This document shows, piece after piece, positions 1 to 9,627 of a stretch of 64,000 nucleotides of DNA (positions are counted from its first letter, which is position 1; each line of letters starts with the position of its first letter). The notes beneath the pieces are model-generated. The model saw only the letters and a program-made list of their open reading frames with translations. It ran no database searches and was not told the origin of the DNA. Origin of the DNA: Ahaetulla prasina (Eukaryota > Chordata > Lepidosauria > Squamata > Colubridae); assembly GCF_028640845.1 (NCBI RefSeq), contig NC_080542.1:17945783-18009782 (forward strand), written 5' to 3'. A program made the translations under genes and the position numbers.

Positions 1-120
1 AATGTATAAGCCATGGATAAACTGGTTCATTTGCAGACAGAGATAATAGTTGTGATGACAAGGAATAAAAAAGGCAACATGTTAAATCTATCTCTTATCG
101 ACTTACTGACTTTTTCCCCA

Positions 121-390
121 AGGCACCTGAGGGCATGGCAGGAAACAATAGGTGGAAGCTTCTCAAAGAGAGATCCAACCTGGAACTAAAGAGAAATTTC
201 CTGACAGTGAGAACACTTAATCAATGAAATATATTTCCTCCCAAAGTTGTGGATGCTCCATTGCTGGAGTTTTTTTTAGACTGGATGGCCATTTGTCTGG
301 GATGGTACAAGGTCACTTGCCTTGGGCAGGGGGATGGACTAGAGGACCTCCAAGGTTCTTCCTGCCCTAGGATTTTATATCTATGTCTGT
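121..390 (+). repeat. CR1 LINE 3' end fragment
   Basis: Degenerate 3' terminal part of a CR1 retrotransposon. It matches the last CR1 coding segment seen elsewhere in the window (the 'ctgagggcatgg...aggagaaatttcctgacag' region) and the usual end 'ggactagaggacctccaagg'. It is 5'-truncated with no usable open frame. The 210 bases after it hold nothing recognisable. Confidence 0.8.
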
Positions 391-604
391 TTTTTTCATA
401 CTTTGCCCAAAGTCAATTCTGATCATCTTCATTCAGTAACAATCTGAAGAGTCTTGTAGAAGCAGGAATAGCCCACAAAACTAGTCTGCACAGTGTACTG
501 ACTGGGAATGACCAGGGGAGAATGATTAAGGATTTTAAGCTAATTTTACCAAAGTAATAGATCCATTGCAAGCAAGGGTTGACATTACCAAGATTTTATC
601 AAGA

Positions 605-773
605 GCTGTGGTGGCACAAAGGTTAGAATGTAGTATTGCAGGCCAATTCTGTCAACTGCTAGCTGTTCAATTCTCACAGGCTCTCCAATGAAAATTGGTA
701 AAATGTGGACCCAGATTGTTGGGGCCAATATGCTAACTCTATAAACAACTTAGAGAGGGCTGTAAAGACATTA
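605..773 (+). repeat. old tRNA-derived SINE copy
   Basis: The head 'gtggcacaaaggtta' and 'gttcaattctcac' look like decayed polymerase III A and B boxes. The middle part 'ggacccagattgttgggg' is shared with the clearer SINE at 45914-46200. The copy is much more diverged than that one and lacks a clean tail. Confidence 0.6.
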
Positions 774-1009
774 TGAAGTCTCCTATTACTATTAAGGTTT
801 TTTCCTTAATCTGGTTCCACTTTCTAGATGTTAAAAAAAACTGCCCATGGTCCTCAATCTGGAATGTTAAGATTTTAATTCCAACACATAGGATGGAAAA
901 GAAAGATGAGGAACAATATCATTAGCTACTTACATAGCTTCTCTTATGGGAGGTTGGATTATTACTCTAGGACTAGGTAGTGGAGCACTTGGCTGGTGTG
1001 GGTGGTTTT

Positions 1010-1375
1010 TCAGTAGACTTGTGTTTCTAGTTTGCCATCACAGTCTCTGCTAATGAGGATATATCTAGGAAGAGTACTTGTTGTTTTCTTCCTCCTTTGT
1101 GAATTTGATTCTTTTTACGATGCTGCTGATGGTTTTGTGTGTGATCTCTAGTTGGTCCCTTTTTATTATGGTCAAGGCATCATACACATACCGATCCATA
1201 TTTTGAGTTCAATGTATGGGAGTGCTATTAATTCCAAGTGTTGCATTATAACCTCTTCTATGAGTACTGAAAACAGTGATCCCATAAGTGTTCCTTTGAT
1301 TTGTGGATATGTTTGTCCATCGAACTGAAGGTATGTGGTTAGGCAATGGTTGATAAGCGGCTGCAACTGACAGTC
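1010..1375 (-). repeat. Penelope-like element reverse transcriptase remnant
   Basis: On the minus strand a short frame reads like the RT core of the Penelope-like elements at 36047-37334 and 57691-59332: a 'LINHCL..TYLQFDGQTYPQIKG' stretch followed by 'MGSLFSVLIEEV', aligning with their MGSPLSPVIAN motif. The copy is short and diverged, so it is a different, older lineage and not functional. Confidence 0.6.
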
Positions 1376-1394
1376 CAGGTGTGGGTGTGTTTTT

Positions 1395-1520
1395 TAACGT
1401 GTTTCTCTGAAAATAAGACCCACCCCCCAAAAAATAAGACCTAGCTTGATTTTTTGAGGTGTGCCTAATATAAGCCCTACCCCAAAAATAAGCCCGGGGG
1501 AATGGGCCTGGCCAGCATAA
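1395..1520. repeat. unnamed interspersed repeat (aaataagacc motif)
   Basis: Repeated 'aaataagacc' and 'aataagccc' phrases are typical of a dispersed element, but I cannot name the family. It lies just outside the outer edge of the left palindrome arm. Confidence 0.4.
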
Positions 1521-1979
1521 GAGGCGGCGAGCACACGGAGACTGACAATGTCCAATATATGTCCATGACTAACAAATGGACATAATTATTTGTTACCAAT
1601 GGACGTATAGAACTTTCATAACCAACTTAGGTTGAAAACCTTCCATTCAAAGTTTGGGGAGCCCTAAAAGATCAGTTAGAAATAATAGTAACAATTGTCA
1701 TATATAAATAATTGCATTCAGCAAAAAAAGGCCATTAAACATTATGATTGTGAATAATAAGCAAAATAAATATATCTAGCTTCTCTTTATTAAAAGGAAA
1801 TATTCCAAATATTGTAAAGGGGGGAGAGGTGAAACCTTCAACAGACACTTTACAATTAAAAAGAAATCTATTGAAACTAAAGGAAGGAAGGGTTGCACAG
1901 AAATGAAATTCTTCCCTAATATATTCTACATGAAGGCCCACTTTCATCCATGCAGAGTAGCATTATAAATATCTTAAAG
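1521..1979. other. no gene seen; palindrome-arm flank
   Basis: AT-rich sequence downstream of the minus-strand receptor gene, matched by 21505-21900 in the other arm. No open frame, splice signal or named repeat could be supported. Confidence 0.5.
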
Positions 1980-2371
1980 CAGTGATGGCTAACTTTTTTC
2001 TCGTTGTGTACCAAAAGCAGGCATGCAGGCCGGCACTGGTAATGCAATGCCCAACCCCACACACACATACACATGCCACACACACACTCCCCATGCCCCC
2101 ATGCATGCGTGCGCAACATCCCCAAACCCCCATTTTTGGCCTAGCAGGCTTCCCTGCAGCCTCCTGGGCCCAAAAACGGGCAGTGGAAGGGCATGCCGCA
2201 CCCCGCACCCCGAATATGCATTACCTCCACCCCCATCCATGTACATCATCCCACTGCACATGCATGCATGTCTCCTGCCTGCACCCTGCTCCCCACACAT
2301 CCCAAAAATCAGCTGGCCAGGTGGGAGGTGTGAAGCTCTATTGTTGTTTTCCCATCTTTTTACCATCACTG
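1980..2371. mobile_element. hAT-like non-autonomous element (left arm copy)
   Basis: Bounded by 'cagtgatggctaac' and 'accatcactg', terminal inverted repeats of the CAGTGATGG type, with a GC-rich interior. I could not find an 8-bp target duplication. The other arm has the same element at 21190-21504, but the interiors have diverged by indels. It starts 36 bases beyond the receptor stop codon, so it forms the immediate 3' flank. Confidence 0.55.
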
Positions 2372-2406
2372 AGGTTGATAAATTCCAGCTTGTTCTCTTT
2401 CCCTTC

Positions 2407-3402
2407 TTATGCTTTTGCCTGGTCTCCCCACTTATTATGTCCATTCTTTCCCAACATGCCACAAACTTTATGAGCAACCTTCTCTGTGATGTGCCTCACC
2501 ATGTCTCTTAGTACCAGCCTCACCATGTCATTTTGCAAGGTGAAGAAGAAAGGGTTCAGAAAAGGACAGACAATTGTGGTGAGAAGAGCAGGAACCTTAT
2601 GGACTTCAAGGGTTTCCTTTTGGGATGGAGTGACATAGATGAAGATGCTGATGCCACAGGAGATGGAGATGATGGTCAGGTGTGAAGCACAAGTATTGAA
2701 GGCTTTTCTCCGGCCTGAAGCGGTAGAGATGCGGATTATTGCTGAGATGATACATATATAAGAAAGTAAGGTTAAGACTAAAGAGCAGAGGATAACAACA
2801 GATGACAGCACAAAGTCTATCAACTCTATCACCCGGGTGTCGCTGCAGGACAGATCCAGCAGAGGACCACTGTCACAAAAGAAATGATTGATGATGTTAG
2901 ATTTGCAATAGGATAGCCTGGCGATCATAATTGTGGGGACCAAAACTGAGAAGAACCCACCCAGCCAGCAAGCCAAAATGATCTGGATGCACACCTGGAT
3001 ATTCATAATTGCATGATATTGCAGCGGTTGGCATATGGCAGCATAACGGTCATAGGACATGGAGGTAAACAAAAGGAATTGTACTGTCCCTAAGAAGAAA
3101 TAGAAATAAGATTGTGTCATGCAGCCAGCAAAAGATATTGACTTGTCTCCAGAGAGGAGGTTCCAGAGCAATTGTGGGCTGATCACAGAGGTGAAGAAGA
3201 TGTCCAGTATGGAAACATTACCAAGAAAGAAGTACATTGGGTTATGGAGGCGGTTATCTACCAATACAATGCATAGGCTGACCATATTGGCCCCCAAGCT
3301 TGCAGTATACATGGTTAAAAAGAGGAAGGCTAGCAGGAGCTCAGTTTGATGGCCAATGGAAAAACCCATGAGGATGAATTCAGACATGGTTTGGTTCTGC
3401 AT
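2407..3402 (-). CDS. odorant receptor, class II (copy 1)
   Basis: Predicted seven-helix G-protein-coupled odorant receptor of 331 residues, acting at the sensory cilium membrane through G-olf. Family landmarks are present: possible N-glycosylation site N3-Q-T, PMYFFLGN at 55-62, ECL1 cysteine C94, MSYDRYAAIC at 115-124 (family MAYDRYVAIC), ECL2 cysteines C166, C176 and C186, KAFNTCASHL at 233-242, and NPFFFTLQN at 283-291. I chose the ATG at 3402 because a 3' splice acceptor (tttcag on the minus strand, about 3440-3435) lies just upstream, as is normal for single-coding-exon receptors; the frame upstream has no earlier ATG. The C-terminal tail is somewhat long. Against copy 2 (20159-21154) I count 11 replacement and 13 silent differences. 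The 'FCDSGPLL.LSCSDT' loop resembles OR6-type receptors, which is only a guess. Confidence 0.93.
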   Translation of the reverse strand: MQNQTMSEFILMGFSIGHQTELLLAFLFLTMYTASLGANMVSLCIVLVDNRLHNPMYFFLGNVSILDIFFTSVISPQLLWNLLSGDKSISFAGCMTQSYFYFFLGTVQFLLFTSMSYDRYAAICQPLQYHAIMNIQVCIQIILACWLGGFFSVLVPTIMIARLSYCKSNIINHFFCDSGPLLDLSCSDTRVIELIDFVLSSVVILCSLVLTLLSYICIISAIIRISTASGRRKAFNTCASHLTIISISCGISIFIYVTPSQKETLEVHKVPALLTTIVCPFLNPFFFTLQNDMVRLVLRDMVRHITEKVAHKVCGMLGKNGHNKWGDQAKA

Positions 3403-3434
3403 CTGACTTTTTCTGATGGTCCTTAAGAACAGCG

Positions 3435-3440
3435 CCTGAA
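3435..3440 (-). promoter_or_regulatory. probable 3' splice acceptor of the receptor coding exon
   Basis: On the minus strand the pyrimidine-rich 'tttgtcctttcag' precedes the coding ATG by about 32 bases and is conserved in the other arm at 20121-20126. This fits the usual structure of one or more 5' non-coding exons and a single coding exon. Confidence 0.6.
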
Positions 3441-3499
3441 AGGACAAAGATTACAATTGAGAAACAGCACTGCACCAAATCCTGCTTTTATATTACAAT

Positions 3500-4490
3500 A
3501 TGTTGCCCAAAAAATGTAATTGAATTCTTTGCACTTATCTCAATAAATGTGTCTTACTAACCAGTAGTTTCTTCCTGTATTCCTAATGTCTTTTCTTGGT
3601 AGAATTTGTTCTGCTGCTTTACCCAGTGAATGAAACGCCACACCGAGTGCCACTTTTGTAGCACTGGCTCAGATCCCAGATGGGAAGACTACTTCCACAC
3701 CAGGACAGACGATCAGGAGAACTTCTAGTTGTTGGGCTGCATTGTCTGGCATCAATATTCTGACTTAGCTGCAGGAGGGATCTTTCCTGGGTTGAGTTTG
3801 GGGTTAACCTGACTTTGCTGAAGAAATAAGTCACATTGTGACTTAATTGAAAGCCTGGTCCACACAAACATGAAGACAAAGGCTGCACTTCTGCAACCTG
3901 TTGAGCAGCAAATGGTTCTACTCCATGATCTCTGACTCTAGCAACCGATTTGATTTGGCTAACTCAGATTTATAATCTTACTTTTATGTGTCAAATGAAT
4001 AATCTCTTCTCTCTACTGAAGACTAGATCTGGACCCATCTTTCTCTACCTGTCCACTCACACCAAATGGATTTGCCTTTTGTACACAGGGTCACTTGCTT
4101 TTCCAGCCCACTCTTGTCTACCCAACACGGACATGCTCCAGTGCTGCAGACTTCAGAATTTAAAACAACAGCCAAGTGGGGTTGAAAACAGAAGTGAACA
4201 CATTGAGAAGGGGCCAATTTAGGAAAAGATGACATATTCTACAAGAAACAAATATTCAATCCCAAAAAATTTTTCTCCAACCTTATCTCCCAATACATTT
4301 TTCCTTGGGATGTCTGAAACTGAAGGTCTCTTCTGCTGCAAAAACAAGCTTGCATGCCTTAAATGAATTAAAAAAGGAATGATTGATTGATTGATGGCTA
4401 TGGATCTTAAAGACTCAAACATTATCTCTGGGCTGCAAACAGGGTTGTGGCCAAAATGTTGGATTTAGATCAATTAGGACTGCTATTATG
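3500..4490. other. receptor upstream region, absent from the other arm
   Basis: About 990 bases upstream of receptor copy 1 have no counterpart before copy 2, where about 20060 joins directly to sequence matching 4490. No convincing open frame, repeat or promoter was recognised. If regulatory elements or a non-coding exon lie here, the two receptors differ in them. Confidence 0.6.
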
Positions 4491-5186
4491 TCATTATTTA
4501 TTTATCAGAATTTGTCAAACAAAAACAAGAACAAGAATAAAAGAATAAAAATACAGTTACAGAGATGATAGGCATGTTAGTGTGCTTATGCATGCCCCCT
4601 CTACTAACCACTTAAGTATGAAGTAAGGTCCACAGAAGTCAATTTGAGACTGAAACTGAAAAATTGTAGCTGAAACAACTGAATCAAGTAGAGCATTCCA
4701 GAATTTGACAACTCTATTACAGAAATCATATTTTTGCAGTCAAGTTTAGAACGATTTACATTGAGTTTAAAGCGGTTGTTAGTGCATGAATTATTGCAAT
4801 TAAAACATAAAAAGTCATTTAAAGGTAAAACATTACTACATATAATTTTATATGCAATACCTAGATCTGACTACAAGCGACACAGTTCTAAGTTATCCAA
4901 ACTGAGAATTTCGAGCCTAATAGCGTAAGGAATTCTATTGCGTTCAAGACTTTTCTCATAAAATACTTCTGAACCCGCTCGATTGTACTGATGTCAGATA
5001 TATGGTAGAGATAAAGCGGTTGTTAGCATGTGTATTATTGCAATTAAAACAAAAAAAAAAGTCATTTACAGTAACACATTACTACCTATAATTTTATATT
5101 CAATACCTAATCTGATTACAGGTGACACAGTTCTAAGTTATCCAAACTGAGAATTTCGAGCCTAGTAGCATAAGGAATTCTATTGT
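4490..5186 (-). repeat. LINE-X fragment, 3' part, partly tandem-duplicated
   Basis: On the minus strand the conceptual protein reads 'LEILSLDNLEL' and 'NRFKLNVN..KLDCKKYDFCNRVV', matching the C-terminal region of the LINE-X elements at 31618-32199 and 47888-49325. The stretch 4770-5011 is repeated at 5012-5186 plus 7202-7260, with some deletion. The same fragment, without the tandem duplication, is at 19464-20060 in the other arm. Confidence 0.7.
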
Positions 5187-5263
5187 AACATAACAACATA
5201 ACATCAGAGTTGGAAGGGACCTTGGAGGCCTTCTAGTCCAACCCCCTGCCCAGGCAGGAAACC

Positions 5264-6209
5264 CTACACCATCTCAGTCAGATGGTTATCCAACATTTTC
5301 TTAAAAATTTCTAGTGTTGGAGCATTCACAACTTCTGAAGGCAAGTTGTTCCACTTATTAATTGTTCTAACTGTCAGGAAATTTCTCCTTAGTTCTAAGT
5401 TGCTTCTTTCCTTGATCAGTTTCCACCCATTGCTTCTTGTTCTACCCTCAGGTGCTCTGGAGAACAGCCCGACTCCCACTTCTCTGTGGCAGCCCCTGAG
5501 ATATTGGAACACTGCTATCATGTCTCCCCTGGTCCTTCTTTTTGTTAAACTAGACATACCCAGTTCCTGCAACCGTTCTTCATATGTTTTATCCTCCAGT
5601 CCCCTAATCATCTTTGTTGCTCTTCTCTGCACTCTTTCTAGAGTCTCAACATCTTTTTTACATCGTGGCGACCAAAACTGGATGCAATATTCCAAGTGTG
5701 GCCTTACCAAGGCATTATAAAGTGGTACTAGCACTTCACGTGATCTTGATTCTATCCCTCTGTTTATGCAGCCCAGAATTGTGTTGGCTTTTTTAACAGC
5801 TGCTGCACACTGCTGGCTCATATCTAGATGGTTATCCACTAGGACTCCAAGATCCCTCTCACAGGTACTACTATTGAGCAAGGTACCACATATACGGTAC
5901 TGGTGCATTTTGTTTTTTTGGCCTAAATGTAGAACCTTACTTTTTTCACTGTTGAATTTCATTTTGTTAGATAGCGCCCAATGTTCAAGTCTGTCAAGAT
6001 CTTTCTGTAACTTGAGCCTATCTTCTGGAGTGTTGGCTATTCCTGCCAGCTTGGTGTCATCTGCAAATTTGATGAGTTCCCCATCTATCCCCTCGTCCAA
6101 GTCATTGATGAAGATGTTGAAGAGTACTGGGCCTAAAACAGAGCCTTGGGGTACTCCACTGCATACTTCCCTCCATGTGGATGTAGTTCCGTTGAGGACT
6201 ACACGTTGA
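5264..6209 (-). pseudogene. CR1 reverse transcriptase C-terminal half
   Basis: A 278-codon open frame (5264-6100) continues upstream in frame-equivalent coding sequence to about 6209. The GVPQGSVLGP motif lies upstream and FADDTKLAG gives the catalytic aspartate pair. The downstream '[19 protein letters not shown]' and 'RVQRRATKMIRGLEDKTYEERL' blocks are typical of CR1. The whole protein is not encoded: the N-terminal RT region is broken and the endonuclease absent. It is therefore a dead copy, though this half of the frame is well kept. Confidence 0.88.
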
Positions 6210-6770
6210 GTGCGGTTGGTCAGCCAGTTACGAATCCATCTGGTGGTGGTGCTGTCTAACCCACATTTTCTACTTTATCTAGTAGTAGGTTATGGTCTAC
6301 TTTATCAAATGCTTTACTGAAGTCCAAGTAAATTATATCAACAGCATTCCTCTGGTCTACTAATTTTGTCATTTTGTCAAAGAATGCGATAAGATTAGTC
6401 TGGCATGATCTGTTTTGACAAACCCATGTTGGCTTTTGGTTATTACTTTGTTTGCTTCTAGGTGTTCGTGATTCGTTGCTTGATTATTTTTCCAGAATCT
6501 TCCCGGTATTGAGGTCAGACTGATAGGTCTGTAGTTTCCTGGATCTGTTTTTCCTTTTTGAAGATGGGAACTACATCAGCTCTTTTCCAGTCCTCTGGCA
6601 GCCCCCTGTGCTCCAGGATCTTTGAAAGATATAGTTCAGTGGTTCTGAGATCTCGTCTGCCAGTTCCTTCAGAACCTTGGGGTGTAATCCATCCGGTCCT
6701 GGTGATTTGAACACGTCTAGGGTAGACAGGTGTTCACTTACCATTTTCTTCCCTATTTCAACTTGTGTTC

Positions 6771-7142
6771 CTAATTTGTTTTTTGTGGTGCTGTTTTTGA
6801 TAGGTTGGATTGTTTTTCCTTTTGTGTAAAGACAGATGCAAAATATGAGTTAAGTAGATCTGCTTTCTCCCTGTTGCTTGTCATCTTCTTGCCACTTTCT
6901 CCCAGCAATGGGCCAATTGTTTCCTTGACTTTTTTCTTGTTTTTAACATGTTGGAAGAAGCTTTTTTTATTATTTTTTACTTTTGTCGCTAGCCTTTGTT
7001 CATTGTGAGCCTTAGCTTTCCTCACTTCATCTTTACAGGCTCGGGCTATTTGCTGATATTCTGCCTTAGTTATTTGCCCCTCTTTCCATTTTTTATATTT
7101 GTCCTTTTTGTCTTTCAATTTGTCAGATAGTTCTTTATGCAT
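6771..7142 (-). pseudogene. CR1 ORF2 segment upstream of RT
   Basis: A lysine-rich 123-codon frame with 'YQQIARACKDEVRKAKA' and 'GPLLGESGKKMTSNREKADLLNSYFASVF', which is the linker between endonuclease and reverse transcriptase in CR1 ORF2. It is in pieces relative to 5264-6209 because of frameshifts between about 6210 and 6770. Confidence 0.75.
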
Positions 7143-7201
7143 CCATGCTGGTTTCTTTTGTGATCTACTATTTTTCTTCTTCTTATTTTTCTTATTTTTC
7201 T

Positions 7202-7352
7202 TGTGTTCAAGACTTTTCTCGTAAAATACTTCTGAACCCTCTCAATTGTACTGATGTCAGATATATGATGGGGATTCCAAATAGTTGAACAATACTCTCA
7301 GATTGGTCTAGCATAAATTTTATAAACTCAAATTAGCAATACAATGTTTCCA
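7202..7352 (-). repeat. LINE-X fragment continued after the CR1 insertion
   Basis: Continuation of 4490-5186 interrupted by the CR1 element; it matches 19464-19620 in reverse complement. The homology with the other arm changes orientation at about 7353. Confidence 0.7.
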
Positions 7353-7452
7353 GAAAAAAAAAACCTGCACAAAATTAAAATTACAACGCTTAATAGTTTT
7401 TTAGCAACGCTGTTACGTTGAATTTTGGATTATGTACATATTGGGAGCTAAG

Positions 7453-7622
7453 GGAGAGCCGGTTTGGTGTAGTAATGAAGGCATCTGGCTGGGAACCAAG
7501 AGATTGTGAAGTCTACTCCTGCTTTAGATACAAAGTTGGCTGGGTGATTTCTCTCCACCCTAGGAAAAAGGCAACAGTAAACCACTTCTGAAATCTTGCC
7601 AAGAAAATTTCAGGGGCTCATC
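7453..7622 (+). repeat. tRNA-derived SINE
   Basis: The head 'gccggtttggtgtagtaatg' carries an A-box-like segment and is followed by 'aggcatctggctgggaacc' and a B-box-like 'gtgaagtctactcc'. The body 'ccaccctaggaaaaaggcaac' and 'cttgccaagaaaatttcaggg' match a common squamate tRNA-derived SINE. The right-arm copy at 19197-19378 is in the same orientation, not inverted, owing to the nested inversion. Confidence 0.7.
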
Positions 7623-7654
7623 CAGAACTAAAAAAATTTGGCTCCAAATAAGAG

Positions 7655-8100
7655 TGCAGAGAAGAGTAACAAAGATGATTAGGGGACTGGAGGATAAAAC
7701 ATATGAAGAACAGTTGCTGGAATTGGGTATGTCTAGTTTAATGAAAAGAAGGACTAAGGGAGACAAGATCGCAGTGTTCAAATATCTCAGGGGTTGCCAC
7801 AAAGAAGAGGGAGTCAAACTATTCTCCAAATATTCTACCTGAGGGTAGAACAAGAAGCAACGGGTGGAAACTAATCGAGGAGAGAAGAAACTTAGAACTG
7901 AGGAGAAATTTCCTGACAGTTAGAACAATTAATCAGTGGAACAACTTGCCTCCAGAAGTCATGAATGCTCCAACACTGGAGGTTTTTAAGAAGATGTTGG
8001 ATAACAATTTGTCTGAAGTGGTGTAGAGTTTCCTGCCTAAGCAAGGAGATGGACTAGAAGACTTCCAAGGTTCTTTCCAACTTTGTTATTCTATTCTATT
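7655..8100 (+). repeat. CR1 LINE 3' end fragment with TTCTA tail
   Basis: The conceptual protein 'VQRRVTKMIRGLEDKTYEEQL' and 'MSSLMKRRTKGDKIAVFKYLRGCHKEEGVKLFS' is the CR1 RT C-terminus. The element runs to the 3' end 'ggactagaagacttccaagg' and a short TTCTA tail. Bases 7942-8676 are missing from the right arm. Confidence 0.85.
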
Positions 8101-8958
8101 CTAAATCTGGCTCTCTTCCTAAAAAACAGGAGCTGAGCAGCATTCCTGCTGCTAATCAGTGTCTGCCTGAAACAGTATGTTCAATTGCTATGCACTATCT
8201 TGCTTCTATCTGCTGTTTTCTTGTGCCAATGCATCTCCAGAAAGAGATAAACCGTTATTATTTCCACAATTGCTCTCATCCTTTCCAGCCATTAGGCAAA
8301 TGGGAGAAATTTAATTTTGCCAAAATGTGAGCATGGATTGATTAAAATTACACATGGAGATGTTTTATTTTGGAGAAAATTGCTTGTCACAGTTATTCAG
8401 GGGCGGAGGGGAAATGTAATCAGAAAGATGTTGAGTTTGTATAGATTTGCATAAAATAGATGTACAGCACATGTAAATTGAACACTTAACAAAAATTCCT
8501 GGTAAAATTATATTTTAAAGATATGTCCAAATTGTTGCCACAGAATAAAATAAATGGAAATAAATGGAAAGGAAAATAAAGGAGAAGGAAGTAAACAATG
8601 TCCTCTCTTTCCAATGATTGTGTCCTATGAAATAACTTGCTATGCTTACCTGATGTAGCTTTCAAATTCAGATTTCCATTCTCTCTTCATTTTCTCTATT
8701 GTTTGCTAGTCTGCAAAACTCAGGCACTGAAAGACTGGGTTTGCTGTAAACATTCAACAGATTTTGAAACACGGCAAAGCCATATTTTACCTTTGATAAT
8801 TCAGACTGTTTTCAGTGTCACTTGATGCAATAAAATAACTTATGTGTTTAGAACAATGCTGGAATAGAGAAAAGCTCAGCCACGCCCACCTGGAATAAAC
8901 TTCTCAGAATGATTTTTTAAAAAAAATAATAATAATAACCCTCAAAGGATTAGGAAAC
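8101..8958. other. no gene seen
   Basis: AT-rich sequence with no supportable open frame. From 8677 on it is matched in reverse complement by 18611-18885 of the other arm. Confidence 0.5.
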
Positions 8959-8963
8959 ATATG
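8959..8963. repeat. Gypsy 5-bp target site duplication, left copy
   Basis: ATATG immediately before the 5' LTR is repeated at 13578-13582 directly after the 3' LTR. The palindrome's right arm carries a single copy within 'aattagcatatgtttcc' at about 18606-18622, which is the uninterrupted target site. Confidence 0.9.
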
Positions 8964-9153
8964 TGTTATGTATTCTTGTCTGTACCTTTAAATATTTGGG
9001 CGGGAAATCAGCACGTTGCTGATTGGACGAAGCCGCCAGTAGAACTGTATAAAAGGAGAGGTTTTTCCCCCAGCCTGTTGCTGGGTTCACCCTATATTAA
9101 AGAGCTGTTGTCACTACCCTGGTCTCCAGCCTCGTTACTTCCAGAACTTAACA
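8964..9153 (+). repeat. Gypsy 5' LTR
   Basis: Starts tgttatg and ends ttaaca. It contains an inverted CCAAT (gattgg, 9021-9026), a TATA box (tataaaag, 9048-9055) and a possible poly(A) signal variant (attaaa, about 9098). The following 'ctggcgacgagggtgg' from 9154 is the likely primer binding site. Confidence 0.92.
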
Positions 9154-9250
9154 CTGGCGACGAGGGTGGGATCTCGAGGCTAAGGAGAACCAGAACCGAG
9201 CTGAAGCACGATAGACCCGAACCCAGCAAACACAGGGCAGAAAAGCGGAG

Positions 9251-9627
9251 ATGGCCAGTTACACTCCGCCCGCACCGTTTGACCCGGCTAAAGAGAAATG
9301 GGGAACGTATATGACCCGTTTCGAAAGCTTTCTAGAAGCCAACGAACTGCAAGGAGTTCCAGATAACCGCAAAAGGGCTTATTTCTTAAGCCACTGTGGT
9401 CCGGAGGTCATTGATATCGCGGAAGCCCTGGCAGAGCCAACGCCGTTACAATCGGTGTCGTGGCCAACTCTACAGACTTTACTAAAAAACCACTTCGCAC
9501 CAACGCCGTCCAAATACGTGCGGCGGTTTGAATTCGGAGGCGAAGGCAGATGGAGGCGAATCCATCGGTGACTACATGGCCGCCCTAAGGAAGCGTCCAA
9601 GGACTGCGGATACGCGACCTAGACGAG
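9251..9627 (+). pseudogene. Gypsy gag, N-terminal part, frameshifted
   Basis: The frame starting MASYTPPAPFDPAKEKW at 9251 is a capsid-type Gag N-terminus for an intracellular particle. It runs about 100 codons and loses frame near 9530. A middle segment ('GESIGDYMAALRK') is in a second frame, and the next long segment ('EQLIRGVRDIRLRRRLL') is in a third. There are therefore at least two indels between about 9530 and 9630. Confidence 0.85.

Larger units (their letters stand above)
5187..7201 (-). mobile_element. CR1 LINE, 5'-truncated
   Basis: Minus-strand CR1 of about 2 kb inserted into the LINE-X fragment. The palindrome's other arm lacks it and reads through 'gaattctattg/cgttcaagac'. Its 3' end is 'ttggaagggaccttggaggccttctagtcc' in plus-strand complement, followed by a 'gttatg' type tail. 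The 5' end near 7201 is truncated within the region between endonuclease and reverse transcriptase, so the endonuclease is missing. Confidence 0.88.

Noticed and set aside
1982..2511. Overlapping 160-codon frames on both strands rich in His, Pro, Cys and Thr
   Set aside because: They lie in the GC-rich interior of a hAT-like element with CA and ATGC repeats; frames on both strands and no conservation in the other arm.
3403..3447. 15-codon N-terminal extension of the odorant receptor
   Set aside because: It begins with a TTG and runs through a splice acceptor (tttcag); the family start is the ATG after it. The same holds for 20114-20158.
6805..7008. Plus-strand hydrophobic frames across the CR1 element
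   Set aside because: Antisense shadows of the CR1 coding strand.
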